Position numbers and translations under genes: made by a program. From Pseudofabraea citricarpa (Eukaryota > Ascomycota > Leotiomycetes > Helotiales > Dermateaceae), in NCBI GenBank assembly GCA_029641185.1, contig JAPWGK010000010.1, positions 1,302,001 to 1,366,000 on the forward strand: DNA of 64,000 nt. Reading direction: 5' to 3'. Under the pieces are notes generated by a model that worked only from the letters and a program-made list of their open reading frames with translations, was not told the DNA's origin and ran no database searches. Below, piece by piece: positions 46,246-60,557 of the stretch; the stretch's first letter is position 1; every line of letters begins with the position of its first letter.

Positions 46246-49200
46246 CATGTTGTGTTGCCCACGAGCCTTGGGAAATACGGCGGCGGCGGATACGCTGATC
46301 AGCATCGTTGCTTTCAGGCACGTCAAAATACGGTAGGGCAGGCAGGCTGCTGGACCTCATTGGCCTGGGTGGACCACCCCTGGGCTTCCTTGTCGCTCTG
46401 CACCAGTGTCTGCAGCCACACCATGTGGGAATCTTGAGAACTGCGAGACAAATCCTTGCGACCGGACGATTGGAGCCTGTGCTGCCTGTCAGAGCGGTGG
46501 ACGTCGGCAGGGAAATTCGATCCTGATTGCGCCTCGGTTGTCTCGTTTCCCATAGCCAGCTAATCTCATTCTGAGCTGCCCAAGGCAAGCTTATTAGCCC
46601 AAAGCCAAAGCCAAATCCGAGGAGCCGAGAGAGAGAGAGGGAGAGGGAGGGAGCGAGGGAGCGAGGGACGGAGGGAGGAAAAGAGGATTGCAGACTGACC
46701 GACCCGACCTGCTGCTTCCTTCGATCGTGCTTCAGCTCTCTCAGCCCGACGCTGGTAACGAGGTGTGATTTGTCTGCAAGGTGCTTCGTATACGGGCTCC
46801 GTTACCCAGTCGAGTGAGTGAGTGAGTGCCTTGAGATCCGAGTAGGTCAGCTCGGCAGCAGCACGATGCGTATTCGCTTGTTCTTCTTCATCTTCTTCTT
46901 CTCCTTCTCTCACATCGTCTGGTGTCTTTTTTCCACTTTACTGTACACTGTCCAGTACTGTACGTACGGTAGGGTGCGGTACAGTTTGGTACCTACCCTA
47001 CCCTACCCCTCACCAGAGCGACAGGTGCAGCTGCTGCGTCAACGGGCGAAGGCTCGCGTGGCCGGGAGCTCATGATTGATGGTTTCACATCGAGGGCGTA
47101 CCTGACTGGAGCCGGTTTGGTTAGGTTAGGTTCTCAGCTTGGACTCGCTCTAGGAGAATGAAGACGGCAGGGAAGGTTTGCTGGGGGGATCCTCGCACGA
47201 ACACCATCGAGGAAAGCTGGGAGCTACCGCCAAACTGGGCGCGAGTGGCCTGCTTAGCGCTGGGAACAGTGGGAAGGGGGGGGAAGGGGGGCCATTCAGC
47301 GCGACGAGCGATCCCAACGGTTCAGAACGCAAACGGGCTTTGTGTGGGGAATGGCTGTTGATCTCGAAGAGTTGTGACACAGTGACACGCTGTCGGGTCC
47401 AGTGGAAAGTTGCACAGCGCAATATGGACGCGGGGGGGTTCAGCCAGGGAGGGGGTGAGCGAGCAGGACGAGCAGGGTGAACTGGAGGAGGCTGTGGCTG
47501 AGGCTGAACAAGAACCAGATGAAGTGAAGATAAGCCGTTGTTGCTTACTGTACAGTACAGTTACGGGAAATCCAAAATCAGGGCAGTGGAAAGTATCGCA
47601 AAACAGGTGTGTGCGTAGGTGCGTACCGGAGGGAGCTGTGAGATGAATTCATAATAATAGCATCAACGTTATGAAGGAAGCACTGCACTCAGCACGTACG
47701 TGAGAAGGAAGGAAGCTACGTACTACGTACTCTGTACATGACATAATCACGATAGCACTGCCAACACCTGCCGCTACCCAGGACTCCCCTACTTCGTCCA
47801 TCCACCCATCATCCCCTACAATGCCCACCCAGTACGACTCTACTCTACAGTTTTCTCATACAAATCATGAAGAAGAAGAAGAAGAAGAAGAAGAAGAAGA
47901 AGAAGACGAAAAACACTCATCACCGATCCCTCTGCTCTTTCAGTGGGTCGCATCATCATCATTCGAGCCTGACGAGCGCAACAACCAAATTACAGTGTCC
48001 ATGACAGTACAGTAGATCGCCAGTCGACCCGTGAAGATCATCGTGACAGCAAGGTCGGAGTCACTTCATTGACCGCGGCTTCACCGAATTCCTGTTCTTG
48101 ACCAGCAATGGAAGGGAGTGAGTGGCCCACAGCAGCCAACGTACCCAAGGTCCCAAGGTCTATCAATCACTCTCCAAACCAGCACCAGCACCAGCACCAG
48201 CGCTTGGTCTCCCTCTCCCTCTCTTGTGCCTGTGTTCCGGCGCACGCTCGTCCCTCTCACTGACCACAGATTCGCAGTGCAGAATTGAGACCCCCTTTAG
48301 GCGCCCGCACCGAACCGTACCGAAGGACGGAACGGCGCAGAGGTTGCGATGGTGGTGGTGGTCGTGCTGTTGGTGCCATGCTCGTCGTCGTCCTGGTGGT
48401 GCCATGCTCGTCCATGGTGGGTGACATTTGAGCATCAAGCCTTTAAGGAGGGAGGATCAAGCCAAGCCTCAGAAAGCCTATCTGAACCAGAGCTCCATGC
48501 CCATCGTCTACACCTCGGCATCAGTATCCTCCAGCAGCATGCCAGCACCACCAGCAGCAGCCCCCACAACTTACGAGGTCCTTGTATCAAAGCCTCTTCT
48601 CGCTCGCAACTCACAACGGCCACTTGTCGCACACAGGATGTTCCCATCAATGATCAACGACGAAAGCCACGACTCCGCGCTGCTGAGCCTTCAGCAGAAA
48701 TCCTATTTCTAATATAGATGACACAAACCTTCGCAGCGGCTTCAACGGCTTGTGTGCTAGAAAGCCAATTCAAGACTTTCCGACAGCTGAGCTTGTGAAG
48801 AATAGACACAAGGCTGATACGTGCGGATGGAGAGCTGAAGCTGCCATGCCCCGCGAGCCTGAGTGATGAGCATTTTGCCATGAATAATGATGCTCCCTTT
48901 TTCGCCTTACCACTCACTACCAACACTGCAGCATGACAAACCGGCTCGAGGGCAGCAGATGCCGGCACCCGGGGCACCAGGGCCAACGTCCCAGAGTGCC
49001 CACTGAGGAGAGATTTGCGGATGATCCAGAGGGCAAGGAGTTTCTTTCGTCTCCTTCTCATCCTTCCATTTCCTTCTCGAAGCAATTGTGCAGATGCCAG
49101 CCCCAACCCTGCAGACACGTCGTTTCAGCACCATGCCACCACGTCCGGAGAGATAGACGCTTGGCGCTCCTTGCGACTTTCCAACCCATCTCATCTGATC

Positions 49201-52200
49201 TCATCTCCCTTCACTCTATCGGCGCGAGGGGGCACAGATACTTTAGAGCACATCGTCACGTACGCGCGAAACGCAAAACCCAAAACATGGCAGCAGCAGC
49301 AGCAGAAGCAGGAGAGTACGTAGTACGGAGCACCGGAATACGGCACCGTCAATCACCACTGTGTCGTGTCATGTCATCGGTACCGAACGCTGCAGGTCAG
49401 AATTAAACAATCTGGGGGCAGTGGGCTGAGGCCTGTGGCCTGTGGGCACAGAGGGGCGCAGGAGGAGGAGGATGGATGGTGATGATGATGGGACTCATGC
49501 GACTTGGAATCCGGAATCTGGATTCCTGCTTGCTCAGGAATTCTCCCATATGCTCCGGCCTGCAGCGTCCAGACCACATCTTAAGTTTCCCATTCCTGTC
49601 GCTCCCATCCACCACCACCACCACCCACCATCCATCGCATCCGAATCCTCAGGCGTCGCAGAACTCAAAATGATACCATCGTGCGCGCGAACATATTATT
49701 GCTCGGCGCCACATCTTGTAGGTAGGTACACGCAGCTTGCTTACGTCGTCAGCCCTGCCCGGGGGTTGCTCATGGAAACATGACGGTCATGTGACGCCCG
49801 GCTACGATGGAAATGTTAAATGCCAGCTGCAAGTGAGCGATTGGATGTCATCTGCTGCAACTTGGCTGCAGCAAACCTTCAGCTCACATCATCAACTCGA
49901 GTCCAACCATCCCACTTCCATCACAAAATGACAAGCCAAACACTCGAGAGTCTCGAGAGGCCACAGTCCGGCCACCGGATCGCAGCGGGAGACCAAATTC
50001 CTCTGTGTCCAGCAATTTCTTTGCGCGAGACAGCACAATCTGTTTTAGATTCTCGAGCACGACGGCCCCTCTTTTTGCAGCGCTGCGCAAGTTTGTCGTC
50101 GCAGCTGCTGCAGAGGCGCAGAAATACTTCATTTCCACAAGGTGGTTCTCTACTGCACATCTGCGACGGGCCATCTCGAAACTCTAAACAGCTGCTTATC
50201 AGGACTCGTCTGGAGCAGAGCAGCTAAGGCAACTAGCTGCTGCTGCACCTCGCAGCATGTTCGTGCACATTCAACCAAAAGCAGATGGTCTTGCAGCAGA
50301 AGCTATGCAATGCAACTAACCTACCGGCCCGAGACAGATGTACATCGCACATGTATGATGTACCACGCATCTCGCATGGCCACATTTGTCCTTCGTTTCT
50401 TTTGCTCTCCACATTCCGCGTCGGCTCGGCTCGAGTTCGTGTCTGTCGAATTTCTCCCACTCTTCCAACACTGAGCATCCTCATTATCCCACATAACCCG
50501 CTGCTAAGCTTCACTACCCTCTGCCCTCCAGCTGTTATCTCTGTCTCTTGTCAGATATGCAGAGCTACTGCAGATGTAATGCACACAGCCTCTCGAGTCA
50601 GAGTCAGGACGAGAGGCAAATGCTGTATCAGCGAGAGCACAACCTCATTTTGCCGAGCTCTCGTTGCCTTAATGTGATACATCACAATTCTCGGAACCCT
50701 TAAACCCAAAGCAAGCATCCATCATCTTGGACTTCTGGACCCCAAGAGAATCCAAACCCCACATCTCACTGCAAGTGTCTGCTGATGGGTGATTTCAAAG
50801 CCTCCTCTCCCCTCAATGGTCAAAACTGGACCGCGAGGTGGATAATCCCATGGCCACGGGAAACGGGAGACCTACCACGAAAGCAAGGCTGACCGAAGTG
50901 GAACGACAAATTTCGTTGTGGGTGTTTTGTTTCTACTTGATGTGAGCTACCATGTTCTTCCCCACACACCAAGATGAAAGATGCGCGGCTGTACAGGCAT
51001 GCCAGGCATAAATCCATACCCGCACACACGCACACCATATCCACTTCTCCTTCGCTATCTCTCCTGTAGCCACGAGTAGATCAGCCCCCCATATTACCTT
51101 AGTCAGTCCAGTCCATCTATCAGTATCAGCTGTTCGGCATCGCATGCTCTGAAATGTGGTCGGCTCTGATTCGCAAGGCCTGAGACGTGACCTTCCTCTT
51201 ATTCTCCCTTTCTCAGATGAATGACCCTCTCGCTGACTGTAATTGATAGAAATTCTGGAGTCTCTACGTCAGGGAGGTGTGTTTTTTTTTTTTTTGTAAA
51301 AGAAGACTTGCGAGGTTGCTCGGCGAAGGAGGGACTCAGGAGAACACGACATGTGAGGGCCTAAGTGCATTGCATTGCATGTACAGCAACATGAGCATTT
51401 GCAGCTACCTGACATTTCTCATGTCTTCGGAGAAATGGATAAGCAGTATCACTTCATCATGCTACCTGCTTGCATATCAGCCGATGTATACTCGTACACT
51501 GAGAAAATGACATGCACATGTAGCTCTGTGTATCGTTCCATCAATTGCGTGCTCGTCTGTATGGTCAGATGTAGTCCTACCAGCTATTATTTTAAGAGAC
51601 ATAACGGACAGGTACCGCGAAGTGAGCTGAGCACACGACAGTGGAAGATTGGCCGATCTCGGTCCCTCGTGGTTGTATAACCTCTTCTCGCTCTTTGAAT
51701 GTGGTGGACTATAGTCTGATGTATCGTTATGTTGGTGGAACGACGTACAACTTCTAGAAATCATATGATTACTGTGAGGTAGGTACTCAGGTACCTATGC
51801 AAAGTTTGAGAATTGTCGAACAGTTTATGGATTTCTTTCGTAGCGTATCAACGAAAAGTGATGGAGCTAGTCTCTTTTTCAAGCTCTAATCTTCCTTCTT
51901 GGTGTAACACTTTGGATGTTTTTCTTCTCGCATTTGATATTGTATCGTGTTTTTATCTGAGTACCTAGGTGATGCGATTGATAAACACAGGTTTCTCGGT
52001 AAAGGTTTTCCCCCCTTCTTTTCTCTTTTACTGTTCAGCTGGCGGTGGTTTTTATATCAAGTACTTATACCTCTTTCAGTCTGTTTTGGTTTCTTTTTAC
52101 CTTGGGTGAGAATATAATAATGCAAGTGTTTGGGGAACATAAGAGAAGTGTGCATATTTTAACTTGGACTTCGAGGTAAACAAGGCAGATCATATGTAAC

Positions 52201-54835
52201 TCTTGTGTTGTATTATATTTCTAGTTCTTGAGGTTATATTCCCATTCAATTTATTCGCCTTTCTATTCTTGTTGTACTCTGTCGATAGCATATCAAGTAA
52301 CCTTGTATTCGAGTAACCAGATAAGCTCTTCTAAGAATAAAAGGTATCTACCAGCTTCAGAACCATTTTACTCCCAACCAAATTTCCGGTTTCTCTTATC
52401 CTTTCTCTCCTCATCTTGCTTTGTTTGGATATTAGCGTTATGGCATGTCCAGCTTCTGTGGTATATAAGAGCTCGAGGGTTTTTATTCCTCGGGAACAAC
52501 TATGTTATGCCCCCTTCCTTCTTCTTCCTCCCTCCCTTACATCCTCTCACTAATCCTCTCTGCAATACCTCACTCGAAACCGCCCTCACACCTACTAACT
52601 CAAACATTCTCTTACCTGCTCAAGGACGCCGAGCACAGTACAGTACAGCATAGCACACGCGTATGCATGTCTCCAACAGCGACTAGAAGATTTCGGAGTA
52701 CAGATATATCTCCATCCCTCCTCGCTCGCTCGCTCGCTCCGCGAATTCTCGACCTCTGTAGGCGTGCCCAGCTACCTGCCCAAAGGAATCGCTCGTGCAT
52801 ACTCAGCCGCGCACAACAAGACACAGCATTCAATTTAATTAATCCAAGGACTGGAAATTCGAAGGAGCAGCAAGCGGGATGGGAGGGGAGGTTATGTCAT
52901 AGCTACCTACGGTACAGGTCTTGCAGGGTGCATGATGCAATGCATGTCATGCCTCCTTCTCCTTCTCCTCCTCTCGTCCAGCTCGCTCGCTTATTTTCCC
53001 TCTTTCTCTTTCCTTCTTTCTTTTTCTGTCGTCTTTGCCTGTCTTGGCTTCTTGTCGAGGGACGAGGAGAGGTGGCTAGAAAGTGGGTGCTAGGTACGTT
53101 ATCTTCGCTGCACGATATACGTACGGCATTCTAATTTCCGGCTTTCTATTCTTTTCTCTTTTCTTTTGCATCGTGGGGTTTTCCTCGCTCGCTTATCTAT
53201 CTTCTTTGCTTTTTCTCTCACTTCTTTGCTTTTCCTTCTCCTCTTCTCCTCCCCTGCTTCCCAGCTGCACGGGAGAGAGAGGAGAAAGAAAGAAAGAAGA
53301 AAATACGGGATCGCCGGTGCGCTTCAGAGCTACGGTTACGGTTACGGCTACGCCTATGCATAGATGTGCATATGCAATGCAGATAAGATTTTTCTTTCTT
53401 TTTTTTCCTTTTTCCTTTTTCCTCACGCATCTGCATCTGCATCTGCATCTCCCATTTTCTCATTCTCCCATTCTCCCTCTCTCCTCCCCCCGCTATCCTC
53501 TCTCTGCTTAAACCTTTCCCGCCTCTTGGGTGGAAGAATTCCATGTGGGGTTATGGGGCCGCTCGCCCACAAGACGACATGTGCACTATGACAACCACAA
53601 CCACAACCACACCCACACCCACACCCGCACCCCGCGAAAATGGACATTTGACGATGATGGGGGATCTCTCTCGCGTGTGACCGAACCCTCGGTACCGTAC
53701 TCTTTTCCCTTTTCTTTCTTTCTTTTTTTCCTTCTGATTTTCTTTTGTTGGGACAGGAAGGACGACAAGAGGACACCGAGTTGCGCGCAGGTTGCAGGTC
53801 GCAGCTCGCAGGTCGCATATGCACGCGATGCAGGGAATCGTCGATCACGGCACAGAGGGAGAAGAAGAGAAAAGAGAAAAGAAAAACGCGGCGTGGGAAG
53901 ACGCGGAGTTGGTGTCAGCGGTATTTCTAAGATTTTCTATTTTTTTTTTTTTGGAAATGCCTGTGGTGCGGGATGGAGACGATGGGGATGGGGATGGCGA
54001 TGGGGATGGGGGTTTCCATGTGTGGCATGCTCGTCTGGACGGCTGGCTGGCTGACTGTGCTGTGCTTAGCAGTTCTGTACCACATGAATACCGGACGCAG
54101 AAAGGGAAGTAAGTATCTTGCGATGTAATGCGATGCCATAGAGAGAGGAAAGACGGCTAGGGAGGGAGAGAGAGAGTGGAGACAAACAGACGACGAAAGA
54201 CCCTCGATCTTCCTTGTAGGGCTCGCGGGACTGGAGTGATGCGTATAGCGTATATACCTAGATTACTAGTCGTTAGGTTCACCAGGAGAATCTCTTCTCG
54301 TCATAGCGAGGCAAAATCGGTGGGATAAGCGAGCTCGTCGCCAAAGCCCCCTCAGCATCCTTATTTTATCGGTAGATAGAGATGAGGTTCTTGGGAGGGA
54401 AAGAGATGGTATGTATTTGTTTTCAAGAACAGCTACTCGTGCCTAAAACCTGCGTAACGACTGAATTGATTTTCGCTTCACTCGGTTTGCTAACTCGAAT
54501 CTGGGGATTGATTGATTGACCACGAAGGTGGGGAATTGCTTGTAGTAGTAACTAAACCGAAGCATTTCAAACCAAGTATCCGATGCCCAGTTGTTAGTAA
54601 CTAAACAGCTAGGAATTCCCCTTTGTTTACTTGATAGTAGAGCTGAAATACTACGCTAACTTGCAATACCATAATTTGCCGAGTTTCACTTAAATAGATG
54701 TAAAGCATCACCACGGTGAATGTCATGTCATATTCATTCTCATCCTATCGGACGGCGTTCAATTATACAAGACGCCCGAATTATTTTGCTCTTCATCCCC
54801 CCCAAACGCCATGCCATATCCTCCAGTATGTTCAG
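46246..54835. other. Gene-poor block, right part
   Basis: About 8.6 kb with no credible gene. Features: gtac/cagtac-rich words near 46940, 47550, 48005 and 52635; (GAA)n at 47869-47906; ccagca units 48178-48202; duplicated ggtgccatgctcgtc at about 48374 and 48401; CAG run about 49288-49310; poly-T about 51280-51295; CTCG units about 52720-52738; CATCTG units 53426-53450; CCACAA/CCCACA units 53588-53630; GGGGAT units 53975-54010; long polypyrimidine tracts 52960-53260 and 53390-53520. Frames up to 210 codons (52502-53134) are low-complexity and lack domains. It may hold a long non-coding transcript, a distal control region or degenerated sequence. Confidence 0.55.
47869..47906 (+). repeat. (GAA)n microsatellite
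   Basis: A 38-nt uninterrupted GAA run, homopurine on the plus strand. Confidence 0.95.
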
Positions 54836-57800
54836 TCAAGCCTCGCCGCCACTCAAAACATCTCTTATTCCCATCAACTCTGTCACTACCGCCTCTTCCA
54901 GCCGACTTGTTGCTCCAGTCGCGGAGTTTTCAAGTTTCCTTTTACTCATTTCTAATTCTCTCTTGCCCATCGGTAGAATCCTCTCTCTCAATACCGCACG
55001 GGTGCTAAGCCAGAATTCGACATTCTCCAAAACCGCAGCCGCGTCCCACTCGATCTCAGGAATCTCGGTTATCCCTATATGTTGCATACGGAATCCATTC
55101 AGGATGAAAAGTACTAGAGAGAGTGAATGCACCTCTGAGACAACTGAGAGAGTCATGTATTTGGGCTGAGATTTTAACGCTGTTCGTGAAGTATCAGGAG
55201 CATCGAAAGCGGCTGCAGATTGTCGTAGGAGGTTGGGAAATTGATTCAAGAAGAGCGATATCTCAGTTGCCACAGATGCACCTACTGCATCGAGTATATT
55301 GAGTAGGAGAGGTAGAATACCACGAACCCATATGTTATAGCAGCGCTGTGGCCCAGCACCATCAGCAAACGGGCTTACATTTCCTTTTCTGAGGTATGTC
55401 GTGATGCTGGCTGAGCTTATCTGTCCTAAGATTCCTTCGATTGCAAGATACTCAGCCATAGCTGGTACAGTCGATAATTCCAGAAGGAAAAGAATGCTAA
55501 GTTCTCCATAGATTGGATCACCATTGATGGCGAGCTTGTCTGACCACGAAAATAGAGTCGTTGCAACACGAGCAGTATTGCATGCTGCAATCATTGAGAC
55601 AATCTGGGCATGGCAGAACTCAACCCCAGGGATACGGAGACATGTTTGGAGGATGCCAGTCACGAGACCAATGTCTTCAGGGAAGAAGTCTTCAGGTTGA
55701 TCATGGAGCGCTGTTGCAAGGTCACGAAAACCGTTGGCAACTACACCTTCTACAATCTCAAGTACGAGTGGCACAACCTCGTTTGTTTGCTGCTGACCAA
55801 TACGGGTTGACCGTCTTGGATCTGGTTCTGGGACTTTGCTATCCGCGTGGATTCTTAGTGCTAGGAATAGTAGCTTGAGGAGAGATCTGTAGTAGGTGGC
55901 ATCTCCTGTTGTAAGAGCCAGTCCGAAAGTGCGACCCATACTGCGAGCAGCCTCCCAGACTAGGAAGAGAACCCCTTGGTTGAATCGCCCATTGTCGCTG
56001 TAAAGTTCAGGCAAAGTTGAGTTAGTTTCCAGTAGACGCTGTAGAAGTACGAGTGCGAGGTCTGCTCGTTTTTGATTCAATCGAGTGAAGATTTCTTCAG
56101 AAAATTGACTTCTTATGTTTGACGATAGACAATCTTTGACAATCTTGGCAATGATCTTTTGAAGCTCGACTTCCTCTTTGAGATTGCTGCTCAGTTCAAT
56201 AGCAAGCACCTTCCAAGAATTGAGGACGGACTACAACTTGTTAGTTTCAGCTTGAATCCAAACACTGCAGAACTTACAATCTGCGCATCAACTAGCGATA
56301 GGTTGATATTTGCTGTAGCTAATTCGTTTCCGTAACCATCGTTCTTTCGCCCGGTCCAGGCGTTATCAAAGCATAGCATCTTGTCGGCTAATGGTAAGTC
56401 GTAGAAGTAGTCACGCCCAAAATGACGATGTTCGAGTCTGGTTCGTTTGAATTCCCGGAGATTACAGTCAGGATACCTAGACTCGAAATTCCTTTTCAGA
56501 TTGCTGTGAAGCGAGGCATTGTAATCTGGTACTGCCACGGCAAATCGGGTGTAATAGCTCAAGTTCGGAATCAGATCTTTCGCAGGTGTGGTATTCCCCA
56601 TCTGTCTAGAATGGAATAAATGCATAGCTAATATTTCGGCAATATAGGCCGCCATCTGAGTATTGTAACAACTCTCTATACGTGTTTCTAACTTTGCCGA
56701 AGCTTGAGGTGGAGGCAGCGTGCTTAGAAATTCCGTGATTCCGGCGATGAACGAAGCGTGCTTTTGCAGATCATAAAGAGTCCAAGGCCAATGATTTTGT
56801 GCTAGGGAGACGAATTCCAGCATGGCAAGCGCCTTTGGCTTTGATATTTGGTTGATCTTAGAAAGAGTCTCTAAAGCACGACTCAATAGAGGTCTATCAA
56901 ATGAAGTTGTTGCTGCTTCTGATGTTTGCTTCTTGAGTGCATCCCTTGGCGTTTTCCCTGTAAGTAGGTAGTTGGCAAACCATTGTTGTCGGCTTGTTAC
57001 GACAGTAGACAGGAATCGCCATATCGAGATAACATTGTCTTCATGAGGCAATGGGCTGTCAAGATCAGAGAGGACCTCTAAAAATGTTTTTGATGTCAAA
57101 GGTCCAAGATGACCAAGTAATGATGGTGGTTCACTGGTACCGTTCGAAGCACTCGCAATAAGCGCTTCGAATACTGCTACCACCAAGTCGCGGTAAGATT
57201 CGTGAACTGCATACAGACGTGCAATAAGTGGAGAAGCTTTAAAGAGTTGGCTTTCGAGTTGTGAAGTAGGTCTAGCAAGAAGCGTGCTAGCATGGAGCAG
57301 ACTTTTGGTAAATATTAAAACGGACTTGACGGGTCGGGCCCAAAGCCCAAGAGCCTTTCGGGAAAGTGTCGTTTTTGGAGTGTAAAAGCCATCGACGTAC
57401 GTACGTAGCAGTGGTTGAAACCTTAAAGTGCCTGACTTGACAGACAAGAAAGTTTCGACGATATATGCAGCGGCAGGTTTCAAAGCCTCCATGATGCTGT
57501 CCTTTGCCTCTTTTGCCTCTTTTGCCTCTTTTCCTTCTTTTGCTTCCTTTCTGTCTTTCACATCTTTGGGTTCTGATCCGCCCCCAATGCCATAAGTGTA
57601 GCAAACAATATTGTCTAATGTTGTGGTAATGTTTTGGACCAGGTACAACCGATCTTCTTGAGCGGCGAATCTCCAGGTACAAGAGCTTTCTAGAACATCT
57701 ACCATGTAATGGGTAAAAGATGTGAGTACTTTTGATAATATTTGATTTGGAACGCCAGTACCCAGCTCTTCTCGGCCGCCAAATCGAGCTGTTGACTTAG

Positions 57801-60557
57801 CCCCGCATTTTCTTGCGATGGCATGAGATACGAAATCTTCTACAAGAGAATCGAAAAGTCGGGTACACGATATTAGCAGAGGATATCGTCCTGTAACAAT
57901 CTCTATATTGCCAACGACACTTGAAAGCCAGCCACTATTACGACCGTTCTCGAGTAGTCCACTTCGCCCAATAATAGGCCATACCCGCCCAGGTGAGATG
58001 GGCATTATTGCATGCATGAAATGAACACAGCTAACCAGGACATCCAAAGGTGTTCCAGGGCTTACACCAGCAGAATGTCTTTGTAACTCTTCTTCGAAGA
58101 TACCTCCAATCACGGATATGATATCACCATTTCTGTCGAGACCAGCACTGGCACTCTCTAAGACGTGTTGACCGGCTTCAAGTGCACCGGGAGCGACAGC
58201 AGTGGCTTTAGAACTACTGGCAACCAATGTTGCAAGCAGCCCAATTATTTCAGCAACAGAATCTCGATCTGCGACTGCTCCTGTGGTGGCATCGACTTGA
58301 TCGCTGGTGGTGAGAAAAGTCTCCAATAGCTTTCCAAAATATTTTAATCCAGAGTACTCATGAAACCAGAGTGCTATCCGTGGCCCTGATTCCGACAGTA
58401 TGCGGCCGAGTGTTCCTCGAGTGATGGAAAAATCTGCATTCGGCCCTGAAAGTATCAAGGATCGACCTGACCCACCGCGTGGGAGAATCATTTTTGATTT
58501 TTGACGAGGCTCAAAAAGCTTGACGGTCGAAGTTAGTCGGATTGTGTTGCTATTGTCTTCTTCATGCGTGGTTTCGTAATCCACAAACCCATCTGGGAGG
58601 ATATATGTGAACCTTGACATATTTTCCAAGAAATCCACGATGGATGGAATGCCCATACCCACGTGGGAGGATGTGCAGGCAGCTATCGCATGCACAATCT
58701 GCAAGAATGGAAGGCTTTCACATGGGAACCTTGAAGCAGCTGTTTGCAGAAGAGCCTCTACCAAGGAGCTGTTTGTCAAGAAATTAACGATGGGGTCATT
58801 TATTGCCTCAAGTCGATCGGCATCTGCGAAATCCCAATAGCTCTGACCACCATTAAGGACAGCAACGGCAGCTTCTATGACCTGGGACTCATAACCAATA
58901 AGCGTCATGGAAATGTTGATAAGGTCTAGAAGAACAATTCGCATCCTTGCGCCAATAATAGGTGGGAAAAGTTTGACTTGGCCAGTTCCTAAACACGAAG
59001 CAATACTCGTGATCGCCTTCAAGAAAAAACCATCGACAGACGCTCTATGAGCAAGGTGCTGGATAGGATTTGCCTCTGAAGAATCCATGAGTCCTTCAAC
59101 CACACCATCATAGACATCGGGTGGAGATACTAGCTGCCCATCGTTGAGAACCCCAGCATCTTCGAGCTCATTCGGCTGTTCTGGGGTCAGCTTACGCATC
59201 CGCATGGCGTTCATGATGGAACACCAGGCAAAAACGATGGGACTAGCACTGGCATAGCCCACATCTGCTGCTTCAATCATCAAACCATGGATCTCAAGGA
59301 TTGTCTGGGCATTGAAAAGATAAGGTCTATCAACGGCGGGAGAAAGTTCGTTGGCGTTGTTTATATCGCTGAGATATTCTATGCATGGTATAATGCTCAG
59401 CAATGATAGAGATATTAGAGTAGTAGCTGCCTGAAGAGCATCAATGAGGTCCTGTAATGATGAATCGGGCTGTGGCTATTAGCTGAAAGTGCCCTAATAA
59501 ATTGCAAAAGTATAATTTACCATGTCAAAACCTTCAAAAAAGGAGCACAAAGAAACGGTTCGGAACCATTCTAGAACTACGGTTGAGGATGCAATATTTT
59601 CATCGACATCAACGCGTTGAAAGACCATTCCCATTGTGTGAATAGCCTCTGTGAGTTGAGTGCGGACCCAATCTAATTCCAAGTCTGCGTTTCCACCAGT
59701 CTCCTTGAACCATCCACTTCCAGTTGGAAATGACTCAAATCTTTGTCGTATAGAAGTTATGCACTGGACTATCCACTTGTCGCTATCTGCTGCCTTGGCT
59801 GCTAATGTTCCTCCCGTACGTATCAGGATGGGCGTCTCTTGGTCTGCCGGATTTGCATTGGCCGCAGAATTTACGCCATATAAAAAGGTCCGGAGTAAAT
59901 ATTCACTGCAGCCCACCAGATATTTCCGTTCTGACAAATATACTTTCAAAGCTCGTATGCGACGGTTTTCCTGGGCGTTGAAAGAGGTTTCTATGACTTT
60001 GTTGTCCACACCATCTGATCGCAATTCCACCGGAACATGGCTCAAGAGTTTACTGTTCCCAGCTGCATCTTGTATGCTTGTAATCTCCTCGCGAGAAAAT
60101 GGGCCAAGAAGTTGTGCAGCTGATCGCGACTGGGACTCTAGTACTACAATTCGAAGAGCAGACACTTCATCGATTGCAGCTTCTTTGCTCAGCCATAGTG
60201 CATCTTCCTTCACTTCCTTGATATCAAATCGGCCACTAGAGGAGGGTGTAACATTGATCGCAGAGGTCTTCGTCTCGAAGGTTGTTTTGGTTTGGGGCGA
60301 TGGTTTTGGGAAAGCATTGAAAGGATGCGCCAGTAAATCTAGGACTTCAGGATCTGTAAGGAAAGTCCCCAGAAGAGGCCGTTGTATTTCTTTTGGATCT
60401 TCATCTGTGGTAATTGCTGAGAAAATAGTCTCCCAGGATCTATGGTCGCATTAGAAATGTTCCAAACAGTTTGAAGATCTACTCACACAATCAACTGCTC
60501 TCCAGAGATGCATTTATCCAACGGGGGCAAGTATACAGGTTCTGGTATTGGAGCCAT
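54836..60557 (-). CDS. NUP188: Nucleoporin Nup188
   Basis: Four exons on the minus strand, 60557-60487, 60439-59521, 59451-56278 and 56230-54836, give 1852 residues, the size expected for Nup188. The start MAPIPEPVYLPPLDKCISG matches the family's N-terminal YLPPL signature; joins read EQLIVSWETIF, FEGFDMDLIDALQ and LVDAQISVLNSWKVLAIEL. Segments such as KEDALWLSKEAAIDEVSALR, RLTSTVKLFEP, GEPPSLLGHLG-like SEPPSLLGHLGPL, SLAQNHWPWTLY and GDPIYGELSILFLLELS recur in filamentous-fungal Nup188. It is an alpha-solenoid of the nuclear pore inner ring, binding Nic96. A Lys/Glu/Ala run (EGKEAKEAKEAKEAKDS) sits near residue 870. The frame runs open upstream of 60557, but the homologous start supports this ATG. 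Confidence 0.93.

Noticed and set aside
52502..53134. 210-codon plus-strand frame in the gene-poor block
   Set aside because: It runs through polypyrimidine DNA (Ser/Leu/Phe/Pro runs), has no domain and no conserved-looking segment.
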